Origin: Pseudomonas viridiflava
Lineage (GTDB): Bacteria; Pseudomonadota; Gammaproteobacteria; Pseudomonadales; Pseudomonadaceae
Length of the DNA: 64,000 nt
Assembly (NCBI RefSeq): GCF_900582195.1
Contig: NZ_UTHA01000001.1
Coordinates: forward strand, 434,001 to 498,000
Direction of reading: 5' to 3'
The notes beneath the pieces are model-generated. The model ran no database searches, was not told the origin of the DNA, and worked only from the letters and a program-made list of their open reading frames with translations. Below, piece by piece: positions 20,939 to 31,644 of this stretch. The position numbers and the translations under genes are program-made. The stretch's first letter is position 1. Each line of letters opens with the position of its first letter.

Positions 20939-22432
20939 TTACAGCTTGATCCACGTTGCTTTCAGCTCGGTGTACTTGTCGAACGCATGCAGCGACTTGT
21001 CACGGCCGTTGCCCGACTGCTTGAAGCCGCCGAACGGTGCGGTCATGTCGCCGCCGTCGTACTGGTTGACCCACACGCTGCCGGCACGCAGGGCCTTGGC
21101 GGTCAGGTGCGCCTTGGAGATGTCCCGGGTCCAGACCGCAGCGGCCAGGCCGTACGGCGTGTCGTTGGCGATCTGGATCGCTTCTTCAGCCGTATCGAAA
21201 GCGATCACCGACAGCACCGGGCCGAAGATCTCTTCCTGAGCGATCTTCATCGCATTGCTCACGCCGTCGAAAATCGTTGGCTCAACATAAGTGCCACCGG
21301 TTTCCTGCAGGATTCGCTTGCCGCCAGCGACCAGTTTGGCGCCATCGGTATGTCCGGATTCGATGTACGACAGCACGGTATTCATCTGCTGAGTGTCGAC
21401 CAGCGCACCGACGTTGGTCGCCGGGTCCAGCGGGTTGCCCGGTTTCCAGGTTTTCAGTGCCTCGATCACCATCGGCAGGAATGTGTCCTTGATCGAACGC
21501 TCGACCAGCAGACGCGAACCGGCGGTGCAGACTTCGCCTTGGTTGAAGGCGATGGCACTGGCAGCGGATTCGGCAGCCGCTTGCAGATCCGGCGCATCAG
21601 CAAAGACGATGTTCGGGCTCTTGCCGCCGGCCTCGAGCCAGACGCGTTTCATGTTCGATTCGCCGGAGTAGATCATCAGTTGCTTGGCGATCTTGGTCGA
21701 GCCGGTGAACACCAGCGTGTCGACATCGTTGTGCAGGGCCAGCGCCTTACCAACGGTGTGGCCGTAACCCGGCAGCACGTTGAGCACGCCCTTCGGAATG
21801 CCGGCTTCAACCGCTAGTGCAGCGATGCGGATGGCGGTCAGCGGGGATTTTTCCGATGGTTTGAGGATCACCGAATTACCGGTCGACAGCGCCGGACCGA
21901 GTTTCCAGCAAGCCATCATCAGCGGGAAGTTCCACGGCACGATAGCGCCGACCACGCCCACCGGCTCGCGGGTCACCAGACCGAGTTGATCGTGCGGCGT
22001 CGCCGCTACTTCGTCGTAAATCTTGTCGATCGCTTCACCGCTCCAGCTCAGCGCTTGCGCTGCGCCCGGAACGTCGATGTACAGCGAATCACTGATCGGC
22101 TTGCCCATGTCGAGGGTTTCGAGCAGGGCCAGTTCTTCGGCGTGCTGCTTCAGCAGGCCGGCAAAACGGATCATGGTGGCTTTGCGTTTGGTCGGCGCCA
22201 AGCGCGACCAGACGCCGGAATTGAAGGTGGCGCGGGCATTTTCCACGGCGCGCTGGGCGTCGGCGGCGTCACAGCTGGCAATCTTGCCGAGCAGACGGCC
22301 ATCGACCGGGCTGATGCACTCGAAGGTCTCGCCGGAGACGGCATCGGTGTATTCGCCATTGAGGTAAGCGCGGCCTTCGATCTTCAGGTCGCGGGCGCGT
22401 TGTTCCCAGTCGGCACGAGTCAGGGTGGTCAT
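20939..22432 (-). CDS. pauC: Aldehyde dehydrogenase, gamma-glutamyl-gamma-aminobutyraldehyde type
   Basis: 497 residues, NAD(P)-dependent. The catalytic cysteine lies in FNQGEVCTAGSRLLVERS at about residue 303 and the general base glutamate in WLEAGGKSPNIVF at about 268. The cofactor region VVGAIVPWNFPLMMACWKLG and VLKPSEKSPLTA is clear, and FTGSTKIAKQ is present. The QGEVCTAGSR pattern and the N-terminus fit PuuC/PauC (KauB) enzymes that oxidise gamma-glutamylated aminoaldehydes made by PuuB/PauB. This agrees with the PauR- and PauB-like genes nearby. The symbol is by similarity. Confidence 0.9.
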   Translation of the reverse strand: MTTLTRADWEQRARDLKIEGRAYLNGEYTDAVSGETFECISPVDGRLLGKIASCDAADAQRAVENARATFNSGVWSRLAPTKRKATMIRFAGLLKQHAEELALLETLDMGKPISDSLYIDVPGAAQALSWSGEAIDKIYDEVAATPHDQLGLVTREPVGVVGAIVPWNFPLMMACWKLGPALSTGNSVILKPSEKSPLTAIRIAALAVEAGIPKGVLNVLPGYGHTVGKALALHNDVDTLVFTGSTKIAKQLMIYSGESNMKRVWLEAGGKSPNIVFADAPDLQAAAESAASAIAFNQGEVCTAGSRLLVERSIKDTFLPMVIEALKTWKPGNPLDPATNVGALVDTQQMNTVLSYIESGHTDGAKLVAGGKRILQETGGTYVEPTIFDGVSNAMKIAQEEIFGPVLSVIAFDTAEEAIQIANDTPYGLAAAVWTRDISKAHLTAKALRAGSVWVNQYDGGDMTAPFGGFKQSGNGRDKSLHAFDKYTELKATWIKL

Positions 22433-22669
22433 TTAAGTGTCCTCCGCTTGTTGAATACGAGCGCCGCGCGATCTTCGCCAGCGTCCTCAGGAATTCTGCC
22501 CGGCCAGCCTGCATTTCGGCCCAAGGCACCCGCCACCCTAAACCAGCGGCCGGGGTTGTTTCAATATATTTGACACAAGCTCGCCATACGACCTTGCGGT
22601 GTTCAATTTAATAAACATAGACTTTCGCCCATTCCAACCATCGCGCCGTCAACACGGGAGAAAACAACA

Positions 22670-23032
22670 ATGAACATCCAGAACGTCGTCGACATCAACC
22701 TCGCCAGCGGCGAAGCCGAACGCTATCGCCCGGACCCGACCAAAGTGCTCAAGGGTGATCCTGAACAAGCGGTGTTCCATCAATACGACAGCCCTTGCGG
22801 GCAGATGGGCGTCGGCGTGTGGGAAGGTGCGGTGGGGCAGTGGACGGTGAATTACACCGAGCATGAATATTGCGAAATCCTGCAGGGAGTTTCGGTGCTG
22901 CGTGACAGCGATGGCAATGCCAAGACGTTGCGTGTTGGCGACCGGTTTGTCATTCCGGCGGGTTTCCGCGGCACCTGGGAGGTGCTGGAGGCTTGCCGCA
23001 AGATCTATGTGATTTTCGAACAGAAGGCTTGA
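22670..23032 (+). CDS. Small cupin-domain protein (DUF861 type)
   Basis: 120 residues, single cupin fold. The family pattern is seen as YDSPCGQMGVGVWEGAVGQW, EHEYCEILQGVSVLRDSDG and GDRFVIPAGFRGTWEVLEAC. The first cupin motif lacks the usual two histidines, as is common in DUF861 ((S)-ureidoglycine aminohydrolase-like) proteins. Function unknown. A GGGAGAAAA ribosome site precedes the ATG. It is divergent from the PauC-like gene, so the two may share a control region of about 240 bases. Confidence 0.85.
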   Translation: MNIQNVVDINLASGEAERYRPDPTKVLKGDPEQAVFHQYDSPCGQMGVGVWEGAVGQWTVNYTEHEYCEILQGVSVLRDSDGNAKTLRVGDRFVIPAGFRGTWEVLEACRKIYVIFEQKA

Positions 23033-23058
23033 GGATTTTCGCTGGCTGATCCGGCCCT

Positions 23059-23150
23059 TTCGCGAGCAAGCTCGCTCCCACAATTGGTATGTGTGAACAA
23101 AAAATCTTTGCCCTGCACCGATCCCCTGTGGTAGCGAGCTTGCTCGCGAA
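23059..23150. repeat. REP-type pair in the opposite arrangement
   Basis: TTCGCGAGCAAGCTCGCTCC comes first and the complement TAGCGAGCTTGCTCGCGAA second, so the pair points tail to tail, unlike the other five pairs. The second copy has a G to T change in the GTGGGAG core (GTGGTAG). Confidence 0.85.
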
Positions 23151-23185
23151 GGCGTCAGGACAGGCGACACAAAAATCGAGGCAAC

Positions 23186-23220
23186 AAAAAAGGCCCGTAT
23201 CGTGAGATACGGGCCTTTTT
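23186..23220 (-). terminator. Rho-independent terminator of rpmB-rpmG
   Basis: Stem GGCCCGTATC/GATACGGGCC with a GTGA loop, flanked by an A-run and a T-run, 20 bases beyond the rpmG stop. Symmetric, so it may also end the cupin transcript. Confidence 0.9.
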
Positions 23221-23240
23221 CGTAAGTCGGGAAAAATCAA

Positions 23241-23396
23241 TTACTTGATTTTGCCTTCCTTGTAGATCACGTGCTTGCGAACAACCGGATCATATTTCTT
23301 GATCTCGATTTTGTCCGGGGTAGTACGCTTGTTCTTGTCGGTAGTGTAGAAGTGACCAGTACCGGCGCTCGAGATCAAACGAATCAATTCACGCAT
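23241..23396 (-). CDS. rpmG: 50S ribosomal protein L33
   Basis: 51 residues: [20 protein letters not shown], then a lysine-rich tail [20 protein letters not shown] and [11 protein letters not shown]. It is the cysteine-free form of L33, so it carries no zinc ribbon. The gene is read from the ATG at 23396 to the TAA at 23241. It follows rpmB by 11 bases, the usual rpmB-rpmG operon. Confidence 0.97.
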   Translation of the reverse strand: MRELIRLISSAGTGHFYTTDKNKRTTPDKIEIKKYDPVVRKHVIYKEGKIK

Positions 23397-23407
23397 GATT
23401 AGCTCCC

Positions 23408-23641
23408 TTAAATCTTGCCATCGCGGCGAAGTTCGGCGAGCACGACAGTGATGCCACGCTTGTCGATGATACGCATGCCTTTGGCAGATACGCGCAGACG
23501 CACAAAACGTTTCTCTTCTTCAACCCAGAAGCGGTGATGCTGCAGGTTCGGCAGGAAACGACGACGGGTTTTGTTGTTTGCGTGGGAAATGTTATTCCCA
23601 GTCACCGGACCCTTACCGGTAACTTGACATACTCTCGACAT
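23408..23641 (-). CDS. rpmB: 50S ribosomal protein L28
   Basis: 77 residues. It begins [20 protein letters not shown] and continues [18 protein letters not shown], the L28 hallmark. It assembles late into the large ribosomal subunit. First gene of rpmB-rpmG, with a promoter-like sequence about 150 bases upstream. Confidence 0.97.
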   Translation of the reverse strand: MSRVCQVTGKGPVTGNNISHANNKTRRRFLPNLQHHRFWVEEEKRFVRLRVSAKGMRIIDKRGITVVLAELRRDGKI

Positions 23642-23789
23642 GCCTCAGCCCTCTAAAACCACATGCCCAACCCGGCATGGGTTGGCCGCTTAATCTCTCA
23701 GTCATTTGGCGCCAGGCGCCGCGTTTCTTTAGAGGTCTTACCGGCTACACCTACAGTGAAGGAACCGGGCCCCTAGAAAAGAGCGCTGC

Positions 23790-23818
23790 TTTATACCAGA
23801 AAGACTTCGGAGCAACAA
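23790..23818 (-). promoter_or_regulatory. Putative sigma-70 promoter of rpmB-rpmG
   Basis: Read on the minus strand, TTGTTG (23813-23818) and TATAAA (23790-23795) are separated by 17 bases. This lies in the 448-base gap between rpmB and the binding-protein gene. The rest of the gap (about 23820-24089) shows no further gene or strong signal. Confidence 0.55.
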
Positions 23819-24089
23819 CAACCGGTGTGCAATCAATCCACAAAAAGGCGTTTTTTCAGCCTGCGAGCGCCTTGGATAAAGGCTGGCATCGATTTTTACC
23901 ACTCGTCGCAGAAAATCGCCTGCGCAGGCGTTTCCGACTTTTAACATGACGCCGTGGTCTGAAAAACTGCCATCACTGTGCCCCGAAAATGCAAAAAGGG
24001 GATAGTCATTTGTAATCCAGCCCTCTAGGGTAGGCCTTTTCCAGACTGCACTTGCAGATGGGCCTTCGATCTGTAAAAGGAAACCGACC

Positions 24090-25679
24090 ATGCGCCTCGC
24101 TGCCCTACCCCTGTTGCTCGCCCCGCTCCTGCTGAGCCCTCTGGCCCAGGCCGCCGCGCTGAGCGTCTGCACCGAGGCCAGCCCTGAAGGGTTCGACGTG
24201 GTGCAGTACAACTCGCTGACCACCACCAACGCCTCGGCCGACGTGCTGATGAACCGTTTGGTGGATTTCGACACCGCCAGCGGCAAAGTCGTGCCGAGCC
24301 TGGCCGACAGCTGGGAAGTCAGCACCGATGGCCTGACTTACGTGTTCAAGCTGCACCCGCAGGTGAAGTTTCACACGACCGACTACTTCAAGCCGAGCCG
24401 CGAGCTGACCGCTGAAGACGTCAAATTCAGCTTCGACCGCATGCTCGACCCGGCCAATCCATGGCACAAAGTCGCGCAGAGCGGCTTCCCGCATGCGCAG
24501 TCGATGCAGTTGCCAGCATTGATCAAGAAGATTGATGCACTCGACCCGCTGACCGTGCGCTTCACCCTCGATCACCCGGATTCGACGTTCCTGGCGACCC
24601 TGAGCATGGGCTTCGCTTCGATCTACTCCGCCGAATACGCCGACAAACTGATGAAGGCCGGCGCGACCGACAAGCTCAACAGCCAGCCGATCGGCTCCGG
24701 TCCGTTCGTGTTCACCCGTTTCCAGAAAGACGCAGTGATTCGTTACAAGGCCAACCCGGATTACTTCGGCGGCAAACCTTCGGTCGATCCGCTGATCTTC
24801 GCCATCACCCCGGACGCCAACGTGCGCCTGCAAAAACTGCGGCGCAATGAATGCCAGATCGCCCTGTCGCCGAAACCACTCGACGTACAGGCCGCGTTGA
24901 AAGAACCGACGTTGAAAGTCGAAAAGACTGACGCCTTCATGACCGCTTTCGTCGGTATCAACAGCCAGCACCCGCCGCTGGACAAGCCGGAAGTGCGTCA
25001 GGCGATCAACCTCGCCTTCGACAAGGCCAATTACATCAAGGCGGTGTTCGAAGACACTGCCCAAGCGGCCAACGGCCCTTACCCGCCGAACACCTGGAGT
25101 TACGCGAAGAGCCTGCCGGGTTACCCGCACGACGTGGCCAAAGCCAAGGTCCTGATGGCCAAGGCTGGATTGAAGGACGGTTTCCAGACCACGATCTGGA
25201 CGCGCCCGTCGGGCAGTCTGCTCAATCCGAATCCAAGCCTCGGTGCGCAGCTGTTGCAGTCGGATCTGGCAGAAATCGGCATTCAGGCGGAAATCCGCGT
25301 GATCGAGTGGGGTGAACTGATTCGCCGCGCCAAGGCTGGCGAGCATGACCTGCTGTTCATGGGCTGGGCGGGGGATAACGGCGACCCGGACAACTTCCTC
25401 ACGCCACAGTTTTCCTGCGCGGCGGTCAAATCGGGCACCAACTTCGCGCGGTACTGCAACGCCGATCTGGACAAGCTGATCAGTGCCGGCAAGACCACCA
25501 GTGAGCAAGGTGTGCGCACCAAACTGTATGAGCAGGCGCAGACGCAAATTCAGCAGCAGGCGCTGTGGTTGCCGCTGGCACACCCGACGGCCTATGCGCT
25601 GACGCGTAAAGACGTGCAGGGTTATTCGGTAAGCCCGTTTGGAAGGCAGGACTACTCCAAAACCAGCGTCAAGCCGTAA
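24090..25679 (+). CDS. ABC transporter substrate-binding protein, dipeptide/oligopeptide type (DppA-like)
   Basis: 529 residues with a cleavable signal peptide (MRLAALPLLLAPLLLSPLAQ, then AAALSVC). The mature start LSVCTEASPEGFDVVQYNSL is the DppA-type opening. SBP_bac_5 family features include PQVKFHTTDYFKPSRELTAE with DVKFSFDRM, IGSGPFVFTRFQKDAVIRYK and FMGWAGDNGDPDNFLTPQFS. It is a periplasmic receptor for peptides or related compounds. No permease or ATPase gene is next to it, so it must use a transporter encoded elsewhere. Confidence 0.9.
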   Translation: MRLAALPLLLAPLLLSPLAQAAALSVCTEASPEGFDVVQYNSLTTTNASADVLMNRLVDFDTASGKVVPSLADSWEVSTDGLTYVFKLHPQVKFHTTDYFKPSRELTAEDVKFSFDRMLDPANPWHKVAQSGFPHAQSMQLPALIKKIDALDPLTVRFTLDHPDSTFLATLSMGFASIYSAEYADKLMKAGATDKLNSQPIGSGPFVFTRFQKDAVIRYKANPDYFGGKPSVDPLIFAITPDANVRLQKLRRNECQIALSPKPLDVQAALKEPTLKVEKTDAFMTAFVGINSQHPPLDKPEVRQAINLAFDKANYIKAVFEDTAQAANGPYPPNTWSYAKSLPGYPHDVAKAKVLMAKAGLKDGFQTTIWTRPSGSLLNPNPSLGAQLLQSDLAEIGIQAEIRVIEWGELIRRAKAGEHDLLFMGWAGDNGDPDNFLTPQFSCAAVKSGTNFARYCNADLDKLISAGKTTSEQGVRTKLYEQAQTQIQQQALWLPLAHPTAYALTRKDVQGYSVSPFGRQDYSKTSVKP

Positions 25680-25690
25680 GCGACAAGCCT

Positions 25691-25724
25691 CAAGCTAGAG
25701 CCCTCCGCGCATGGCTCTAGCTTG
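25691..25724. terminator. Hairpin between the binding-protein gene and radC
   Basis: Twelve-base stem CAAGCTAGAGCC/GGCTCTAGCTTG with a ten-base loop, lying between two convergent genes. There is no T-run, so intrinsic termination is uncertain. Confidence 0.55.
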
Positions 25725-25756
25725 CCGCTTGCAGCTCGACGCTTGCCGCTGCTTTT

Positions 25757-26431
25757 TTACATCCAGCCACACTCCGCCATCGACAGCGGCTCACCATCGC
25801 CAACGATGAAATGATCGAGCACCCGCACATCAATCAGCTCCAGCGCCTTCTGCAGACGCTTGGTCAACAATCGATCTGCCTGACTGGGGTCGGTGTTCCC
25901 CGACGGGTGGTTGTGGCACAGGATCAACGCAGCGGCGTTATTGGCCAGACATCGTTTCACAACCTCTCGGGGATGCACGCTGGTGTTGTCGATGGAGCCG
26001 CGAAACAGTGTCTCGAATGTGAGCACTTGATGTTTGGAGTCGAGAAACAGGCAAGCAAATACTTCGTGCGGTTCATGACGCAGCATTGCTTTCAAATAGT
26101 CGCGAACGACTTTAGGGTTTTCCAGGGCAGGTTTCTGCCGGGATTTCTCAGCCAGATGCCGCCTGTTCATTTCCTGAGCAGCTTGCAGCTGCGCAAACTT
26201 CGCCGGCCCGAGACCCAATTGTTTGCTGAATGCGTCCTGATCGGCCTCGAGCAGCAAACGCAGGCTGCCGAATTGAGTCAGCAGATTGCGCGCCAGATCC
26301 ACAGCACTCAATCCGGGCAATCCGGTACGCAGAAAAATAGCCAATAACTCAGCGTCCGAAAGACTCGCTGCCCCGTGTTCCAACAACCTTTCCCGCGGGC
26401 GTTCCGCCGCCGGCCAATCGCGAATACTCAT
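25757..26431 (-). CDS. radC: RadC-family JAB/MPN-domain protein
   Basis: 224 residues from the ATG at 26431 ([20 protein letters not shown]); an ATG two codons upstream is also in frame. The N-terminal helix-hairpin-helix-like region spans about 1-95. The MPN+ metal-binding site [15 protein letters not shown] lies near residues 170-184, with the upstream glutamate in [16 protein letters not shown]. The family was named for radiation sensitivity, but a repair role is disputed and the biochemical function is not settled. It is divergent from coaBC. Confidence 0.94.
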   Translation of the reverse strand: MSIRDWPAAERPRERLLEHGAASLSDAELLAIFLRTGLPGLSAVDLARNLLTQFGSLRLLLEADQDAFSKQLGLGPAKFAQLQAAQEMNRRHLAEKSRQKPALENPKVVRDYLKAMLRHEPHEVFACLFLDSKHQVLTFETLFRGSIDNTSVHPREVVKRCLANNAAALILCHNHPSGNTDPSQADRLLTKRLQKALELIDVRVLDHFIVGDGEPLSMAECGWM

Positions 26432-26566
26432 ACACATTCCCTGTCTGTGGGCGCCGCTGTTCCGTAGCGGTCGCTGTGATATCTTAGCCCATCTTTTTTG
26501 CGGGCGAATTCACCCTGGGGAGGGGGTTTCGCCACGTATGTCACCCACGAAATGAAAGGCAGACCT

Positions 26567-27775
26567 ATGCAGCGGCTGTATCGGAAACGCATCGTTCTGG
26601 GCGTCGGCGGCGGCATCGCGGCCTACAAGAGCGCTGATCTGGTTCGTCGCCTGATCGACCAGGGCGCCGAAGTGCGTGTGGTCATGACCCACGGCGGCGC
26701 CGAGTTCATCACCCCGCTGACCATGCAGGCACTGTCCGGCCACCCGGTGCACCTCGACCTGCTCGACCCGGCTGCTGAAGCTGCGATGGGCCACATCGAG
26801 CTGGCCAAATGGGCCGACCTGGTGCTGATCGCACCGGCCACCGCCGACCTGCTCGCGCGTCTGGCCCAAGGCATTGCCAACGATCTGCTGACCACGCTGG
26901 TGCTGGCCACCGACGCTGTCGTCGCCGTTGCTCCAGCGATGAACCAGGCGATGTGGCGCGACCCGGCGACCCAGGCCAACCTGCAACTTCTGGAAAGCCG
27001 AGGCCTGAAGACTTTCGGCCCGGCCTCGGGCAGCCAGGCCTGCGGCGACGTCGGCATGGGCCGCATGATGGAAGCCACCGACCTCGCACAATGCGCGGCG
27101 GACTGCTTCCAGCGCCAGGCGCTGACCGGCAAACACGTCGTCATTACCGCCGGCCCGACCCAGGAAAACATCGACCCGGTGCGTTACATCACTAACCACA
27201 GTTCCGGGAAAATGGGCTTTGCCCTCGCAGAAGCTGCGGTTGAAGCCGGCGCCCGCGTCACCCTGATCAGCGGCCCGGTGCACCTGCCGACGCCGGATCG
27301 CGTCACCCGTATCGACGTGGTCAGCGCCCGCGACATGCTCGCGGCCTGTGAGTCGGCGATCCCGTGCGACGTTTTTATCGCCTCGGCAGCCGTTGCGGAC
27401 TACCGCCCGGAAGTCGTCGCCCCGCAAAAACTCAAGAAAGATCCTACGAGCGGTGACGGTTTCGTCCTGCAAATGGTGCGTAACCCGGACATCCTGGCCA
27501 CCATCGCGACCCGCCCCGACCGTCCGTTCAGTGTCGGCTTTGCCGCCGAGACCGAACACCTGCTCGACTACGCTGCACGCAAGCTGAAGGACAAGAATCT
27601 CGATTTGATCGTCGCCAACGACGTCGCCAACCCGAGCATCGGTTTCAACAGCGAAGAAAACGCCTGCAGCGTGATTGACCGTGAGCTGCACGCCACGGTT
27701 TTCGCCCAGACCAGCAAGAGCAAGATCGCTCGCCAACTGGTCACTTTTATCGCCGAACGACTGAACCAGGTTTAA
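26567..27775 (+). CDS. coaBC: Bifunctional phosphopantothenoylcysteine decarboxylase / phosphopantothenate-cysteine ligase
   Basis: 402 residues from the ATG at 26567; the open frame back to 26498 is upstream sequence. The N-terminal CoaC flavoprotein domain opens [20 protein letters not shown], with APAMNQAMW as the substrate motif and [14 protein letters not shown] carrying the active-site cysteine. The CoaB ligase domain from about 185 shows [20 protein letters not shown] and SGKMG, and a KLKK motif. Together they convert 4'-phosphopantothenate to phosphopantetheine, two consecutive steps of CoA synthesis. dut starts five bases after its stop, so the two are cotranscribed. Confidence 0.96.
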   Translation: MQRLYRKRIVLGVGGGIAAYKSADLVRRLIDQGAEVRVVMTHGGAEFITPLTMQALSGHPVHLDLLDPAAEAAMGHIELAKWADLVLIAPATADLLARLAQGIANDLLTTLVLATDAVVAVAPAMNQAMWRDPATQANLQLLESRGLKTFGPASGSQACGDVGMGRMMEATDLAQCAADCFQRQALTGKHVVITAGPTQENIDPVRYITNHSSGKMGFALAEAAVEAGARVTLISGPVHLPTPDRVTRIDVVSARDMLAACESAIPCDVFIASAAVADYRPEVVAPQKLKKDPTSGDGFVLQMVRNPDILATIATRPDRPFSVGFAAETEHLLDYAARKLKDKNLDLIVANDVANPSIGFNSEENACSVIDRELHATVFAQTSKSKIARQLVTFIAERLNQV

Positions 27776-27780
27776 TTTAC

Positions 27781-28236
27781 ATGCACGCTTTGCAAGCCAA
27801 GATCCTCGACCCACGCATCGGCACCGATTTCCCGCTGCCGCAATACGCCACTCCGGGTTCCGCCGGCCTCGACCTGCGCGCCATGCTGGATCAGGACATC
27901 GTGATCAAACCGGGTGAAACGGTGCTGATCCCGACCGGTCTGTCGGTTTACATCGGCGACCCGAACCTCGCCGCGCTGATCCTGCCGCGCTCGGGCATGG
28001 GCCATAAGCACGGCATCGTGCTGGGCAACCTCGTCGGCCTGATCGACTCCGATTACCAGGGCCCATTGATGGTGTCGTGCTGGAACCGTGGCCAGACCGA
28101 TTTCACCATGACCGTCGGCGAACGTCTGGCGCAACTGGTGCTGGTACCGGTGGTGCAGGCGCATTTCGAAATGGTTGAAGAGTTCGTTGAAACCGAGCGC
28201 GGCACCGGCGGGTTTGGCCACACCGGCACCAAATAA
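27781..28236 (+). CDS. dut: dUTP diphosphatase
   Basis: 151 residues, the trimeric dUTPase that hydrolyses dUTP to dUMP. All five family motifs are visible: SAGLDLRA near 27-34, [20 protein letters not shown] near 73-92, the following [28 protein letters not shown] near 110, and the C-terminal arm [10 protein letters not shown]. It follows coaBC directly. A perfect hairpin without a T-run at 28243 separates it from algC. Confidence 0.97.
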   Translation: MHALQAKILDPRIGTDFPLPQYATPGSAGLDLRAMLDQDIVIKPGETVLIPTGLSVYIGDPNLAALILPRSGMGHKHGIVLGNLVGLIDSDYQGPLMVSCWNRGQTDFTMTVGERLAQLVLVPVVQAHFEMVEEFVETERGTGGFGHTGTK

Positions 28237-28242
28237 TCCATG

Positions 28243-28270
28243 CAGGAGCTGCCGCCAGCGGCAGCTCCTG
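28243..28270. other. Perfect hairpin between dut and algC
   Basis: CAGGAGCTGCCGC pairs with GCGGCAGCTCCTG around a two-base loop. No T-run follows. It could stabilise the upstream mRNA or mark a processing site. Confidence 0.6.
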
Positions 28271-28476
28271 CGGGGGAAATTTGTGCAATTTGTGCGTCAG
28301 GTTTTAACACCGAAAATCAAGGTTTTGCCGGCCGAAAGCCACGCCCGCCGAGGCATCATGGCCCTTTCACACCACGAACTCTCTGTGAAAAACGCCGTCA
28401 TACCCTTCAGTTTGAGCCTGCCGTCGAACGATTCGTCGGTCTGTCCCGCCACTTTCGAGATGGAGCATTTCCGCAG

Positions 28477-29874
28477 ATGAGCACCCCAGCCAAGTTAGCC
28501 CCGAAGCTGCCCGACAGCATCTTCCGCGCCTATGACATTCGCGGCACCGTGCCGGAATTCCTTAACGCCGAAACCGCATACTGGATCGGCCGCGCCATTG
28601 GTTCGCAGAGCCTGGCCCAGGGGGAGCCGAACGTGTCCGTCGGTCGCGACGGCCGTTTGTCCGGTCCGGAGCTGGTTGCAGAACTGATTCGCGGTATCGC
28701 CGAAAGCGGCTGCCATGTCAGCGATGTCGGCCTGGTGCCGACGCCGGCGCTGTACTACGCCGCCAATGTGCTGGCCGGCAAATCCGGGGTGATGCTCACC
28801 GGTAGCCACAATCCGTCGAACTACAACGGCTTCAAGATCGTCATCGCCGGCGACACCCTCGCCAACGAACAGATCCAGGCCCTGCACGAGCGCCTCAAGA
28901 CCAACAACCTGAGCAGCGGCACCGGCAGCGTCACCCAGGTCGAGATCCTCGACCGCTACAACACCGAAATCGTCCAGGACATCAAACTGGCCCGGCGCAT
29001 GAAAGTCGTGGTCGATTGCGGCAACGGCGCGGCCGGCGTGATTGCCCCGCAACTGATCGAAGCGCTGAACTGCGAAGTCATCCCGCTGTTCTGCGAAGTC
29101 GACGGCAACTTCCCGAACCACCACCCGGATCCGGGCAAGCCTGAGAACCTCGTCGACCTGATCGCCAAGGTCAAGGAAACCAACGCCGATATCGGCCTGG
29201 CTTTCGACGGCGACGGCGACCGTGTCGGCGTAGTGACCAACACCGGCAGCATCGTCTATCCCGATCGCTTGCTGATGCTGTTCGCCCGCGACGTGGTGGC
29301 GCGCAACCCGGACGCGGAGATCATCTTCGACGTCAAATGCACCCGTCGACTGGTACCGTTGATCAAGGAATACGGCGGTCGTCCGCTAATGTGGAAGACC
29401 GGTCATTCGTTGATCAAAAAGAAAATGAAACAATCCGGCGCGCTATTGGCCGGTGAAATGAGCGGGCACATCTTCTTCAAGGAGCGCTGGTTCGGTTTCG
29501 ACGACGGTATCTACAGCGCCGCACGGCTGCTGGAGATCCTCAGCAAGGAAAAATCCACCGCGGAAGAGCTGTTTGCGACCTTCCCGAACGATATTTCGAC
29601 GCCGGAAATCAATATCCATGTGACCGAAGAGAGCAAATTCAGCATCATTGATGCACTGCACGACGCACAGTGGGGCGCAGGCGCTGACCTGACCACCATT
29701 GACGGCGTGCGAGTCGACTACGCCAAAGGCTGGGGCCTGGTGCGCGCGTCCAACACCACGCCGGTGCTGGTGCTGCGCTTCGAGGCCGATGACGAGGCTG
29801 AATTACAGCGCATCAAGGACGTGTTCCACGCCCAACTGAAACGCGTTGCACCTGATCTCCAACTACCGTTCTGA
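28477..29874 (+). CDS. algC: Phosphomannomutase / phosphoglucomutase AlgC
   Basis: 465 residues from the ATG at 28477 (MSTPAKLAPKLPDSIFRAYD), close to the 463 residues of the well-studied Pseudomonas enzyme. The upstream frame is open for 79 codons across the dut-algC gap but does not look coding. The catalytic phosphoserine lies in TGSHNPSNYNGFK (S110), the Mg2+ loop in AFDGDGDRVGVV near 243-254, the sugar-binding loop in GEMSGHIFF near 327, and the phosphate loop in RASNTTPVL near 423. It interconverts mannose and glucose 1- and 6-phosphates for alginate, LPS and rhamnolipid precursors. argB follows by 17 bases. Confidence 0.96.
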   Translation: MSTPAKLAPKLPDSIFRAYDIRGTVPEFLNAETAYWIGRAIGSQSLAQGEPNVSVGRDGRLSGPELVAELIRGIAESGCHVSDVGLVPTPALYYAANVLAGKSGVMLTGSHNPSNYNGFKIVIAGDTLANEQIQALHERLKTNNLSSGTGSVTQVEILDRYNTEIVQDIKLARRMKVVVDCGNGAAGVIAPQLIEALNCEVIPLFCEVDGNFPNHHPDPGKPENLVDLIAKVKETNADIGLAFDGDGDRVGVVTNTGSIVYPDRLLMLFARDVVARNPDAEIIFDVKCTRRLVPLIKEYGGRPLMWKTGHSLIKKKMKQSGALLAGEMSGHIFFKERWFGFDDGIYSAARLLEILSKEKSTAEELFATFPNDISTPEINIHVTEESKFSIIDALHDAQWGAGADLTTIDGVRVDYAKGWGLVRASNTTPVLVLRFEADDEAELQRIKDVFHAQLKRVAPDLQLPF

Positions 29875-29891
29875 TCCACCCGGAGCCCTGA

Positions 29892-30797
<906 letters not shown>

Positions 30798-30811
30798 GCG
30801 CAGACGCAAAC

Positions 30812-30853
30812 AAAAAGACCCCGCTCAGCCTGGCTGAGCGGGGTCTTTTTTTG
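30812..30853 (+). terminator. Rho-independent terminator of argB
   Basis: Stem GACCCCGCTCAGCC/GGCTGAGCGGGGTC with a T-run of seven, 15 bases after the argB stop. Confidence 0.93.
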
Positions 30854-30866
30854 CACCGAATTCCTA

Positions 30867-30954
30867 GTGGGAGCGAGCTTGCTCGCGAAGACGGCTGCAC
30901 ATTCAACATTGACGCAAGCTGACCCACCGCTTTCGCGAGCAAGCTCGCTCCCAC
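30867..30954. repeat. REP/REPIN-type inverted pair
   Basis: GTGGGAGCGAGCTTGCTCGC and its complement separated by about 40 bases, between the argB terminator and the convergent pyrE gene. Confidence 0.9.
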
Positions 30955-30972
30955 ATGTTTGTCACAAGGCCA

Positions 30973-31617
30973 TCAGACGCCGAACTGTGCGCGGTAGGCT
31001 TCCACGGCTGGCAGGTGTTGCTTGAGCTGCGGATCGTCAGCGAGGAATTCCAGCACCTGATTCAGCGAAACAATGCTGATCACCGGGATACCGAAGTCGC
31101 GCTCGACTTCCTGGATCGCCGACAACTCACCGTTGCCACGCTCCTGACGGTTCAGCGCAATCAGCACGCCAGCGGCCTTGGCGCCGTCCTGGGAAGCGAT
31201 GATCTGCATCACCTCACGGATCGCGGTGCCAGCGGTGATCACGTCGTCGATGATCAGCACGTCGCCGGTCAGCGGCGCGCCGACCAGACTGCCGCCTTCG
31301 CCATGGGCCTTGGCTTCCTTGCGGTTGAAGCACCAAGGCAGGTCACGGTCGTGGTGCTCGGCCAGCGCGACGGCAGTGGTCGCCGCCAGCGGGATGCCTT
31401 TGTAGGCCGGGCCAAACAGAACGTCGAAGGGAATGCCGCTTTCGGCAATGGCGGCAGCGTAGAAACGCCCCAGCTGCGCCAGGGCCGAACCCGAGTTGAA
31501 CAGGCCGGCGTTAAAGAAGTAAGGACTGGTGCGCCCGGACTTCAGGGTGAACTCACCGAAGCGCAAAACGCCGCGATCGATGGCAAAACGAATGAAATCG
31601 CGCTGATACGCTTGCAT
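30973..31617 (-). CDS. pyrE: Orotate phosphoribosyltransferase
   Basis: 214 residues from the ATG at 31617 ([20 protein letters not shown]); seven more codons upstream are open but lie in the control region. The PRPP-binding motif is [17 protein letters not shown] at about 119-135. It makes OMP from orotate and PRPP in pyrimidine synthesis. The gene is divergent from crc with 82 bases between starts; two palindromes lie there. Confidence 0.96.
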   Translation of the reverse strand: MQAYQRDFIRFAIDRGVLRFGEFTLKSGRTSPYFFNAGLFNSGSALAQLGRFYAAAIAESGIPFDVLFGPAYKGIPLAATTAVALAEHHDRDLPWCFNRKEAKAHGEGGSLVGAPLTGDVLIIDDVITAGTAIREVMQIIASQDGAKAAGVLIALNRQERGNGELSAIQEVERDFGIPVISIVSLNQVLEFLADDPQLKQHLPAVEAYRAQFGV

Positions 31618-31644
31618 GAAAAAAACCCCAAATACCACGGATTT

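Noticed and set aside
24105..25583. 492-codon minus-strand frame opposite the peptide-binding protein gene
   Set aside because: Antisense shadow; the sense frame has a signal peptide and family motifs.
28240..28476. 79-codon N-terminal extension of AlgC
   Set aside because: It lies across the dut-algC hairpin and has no similarity to the enzyme. The ATG at 28477 gives the expected length.
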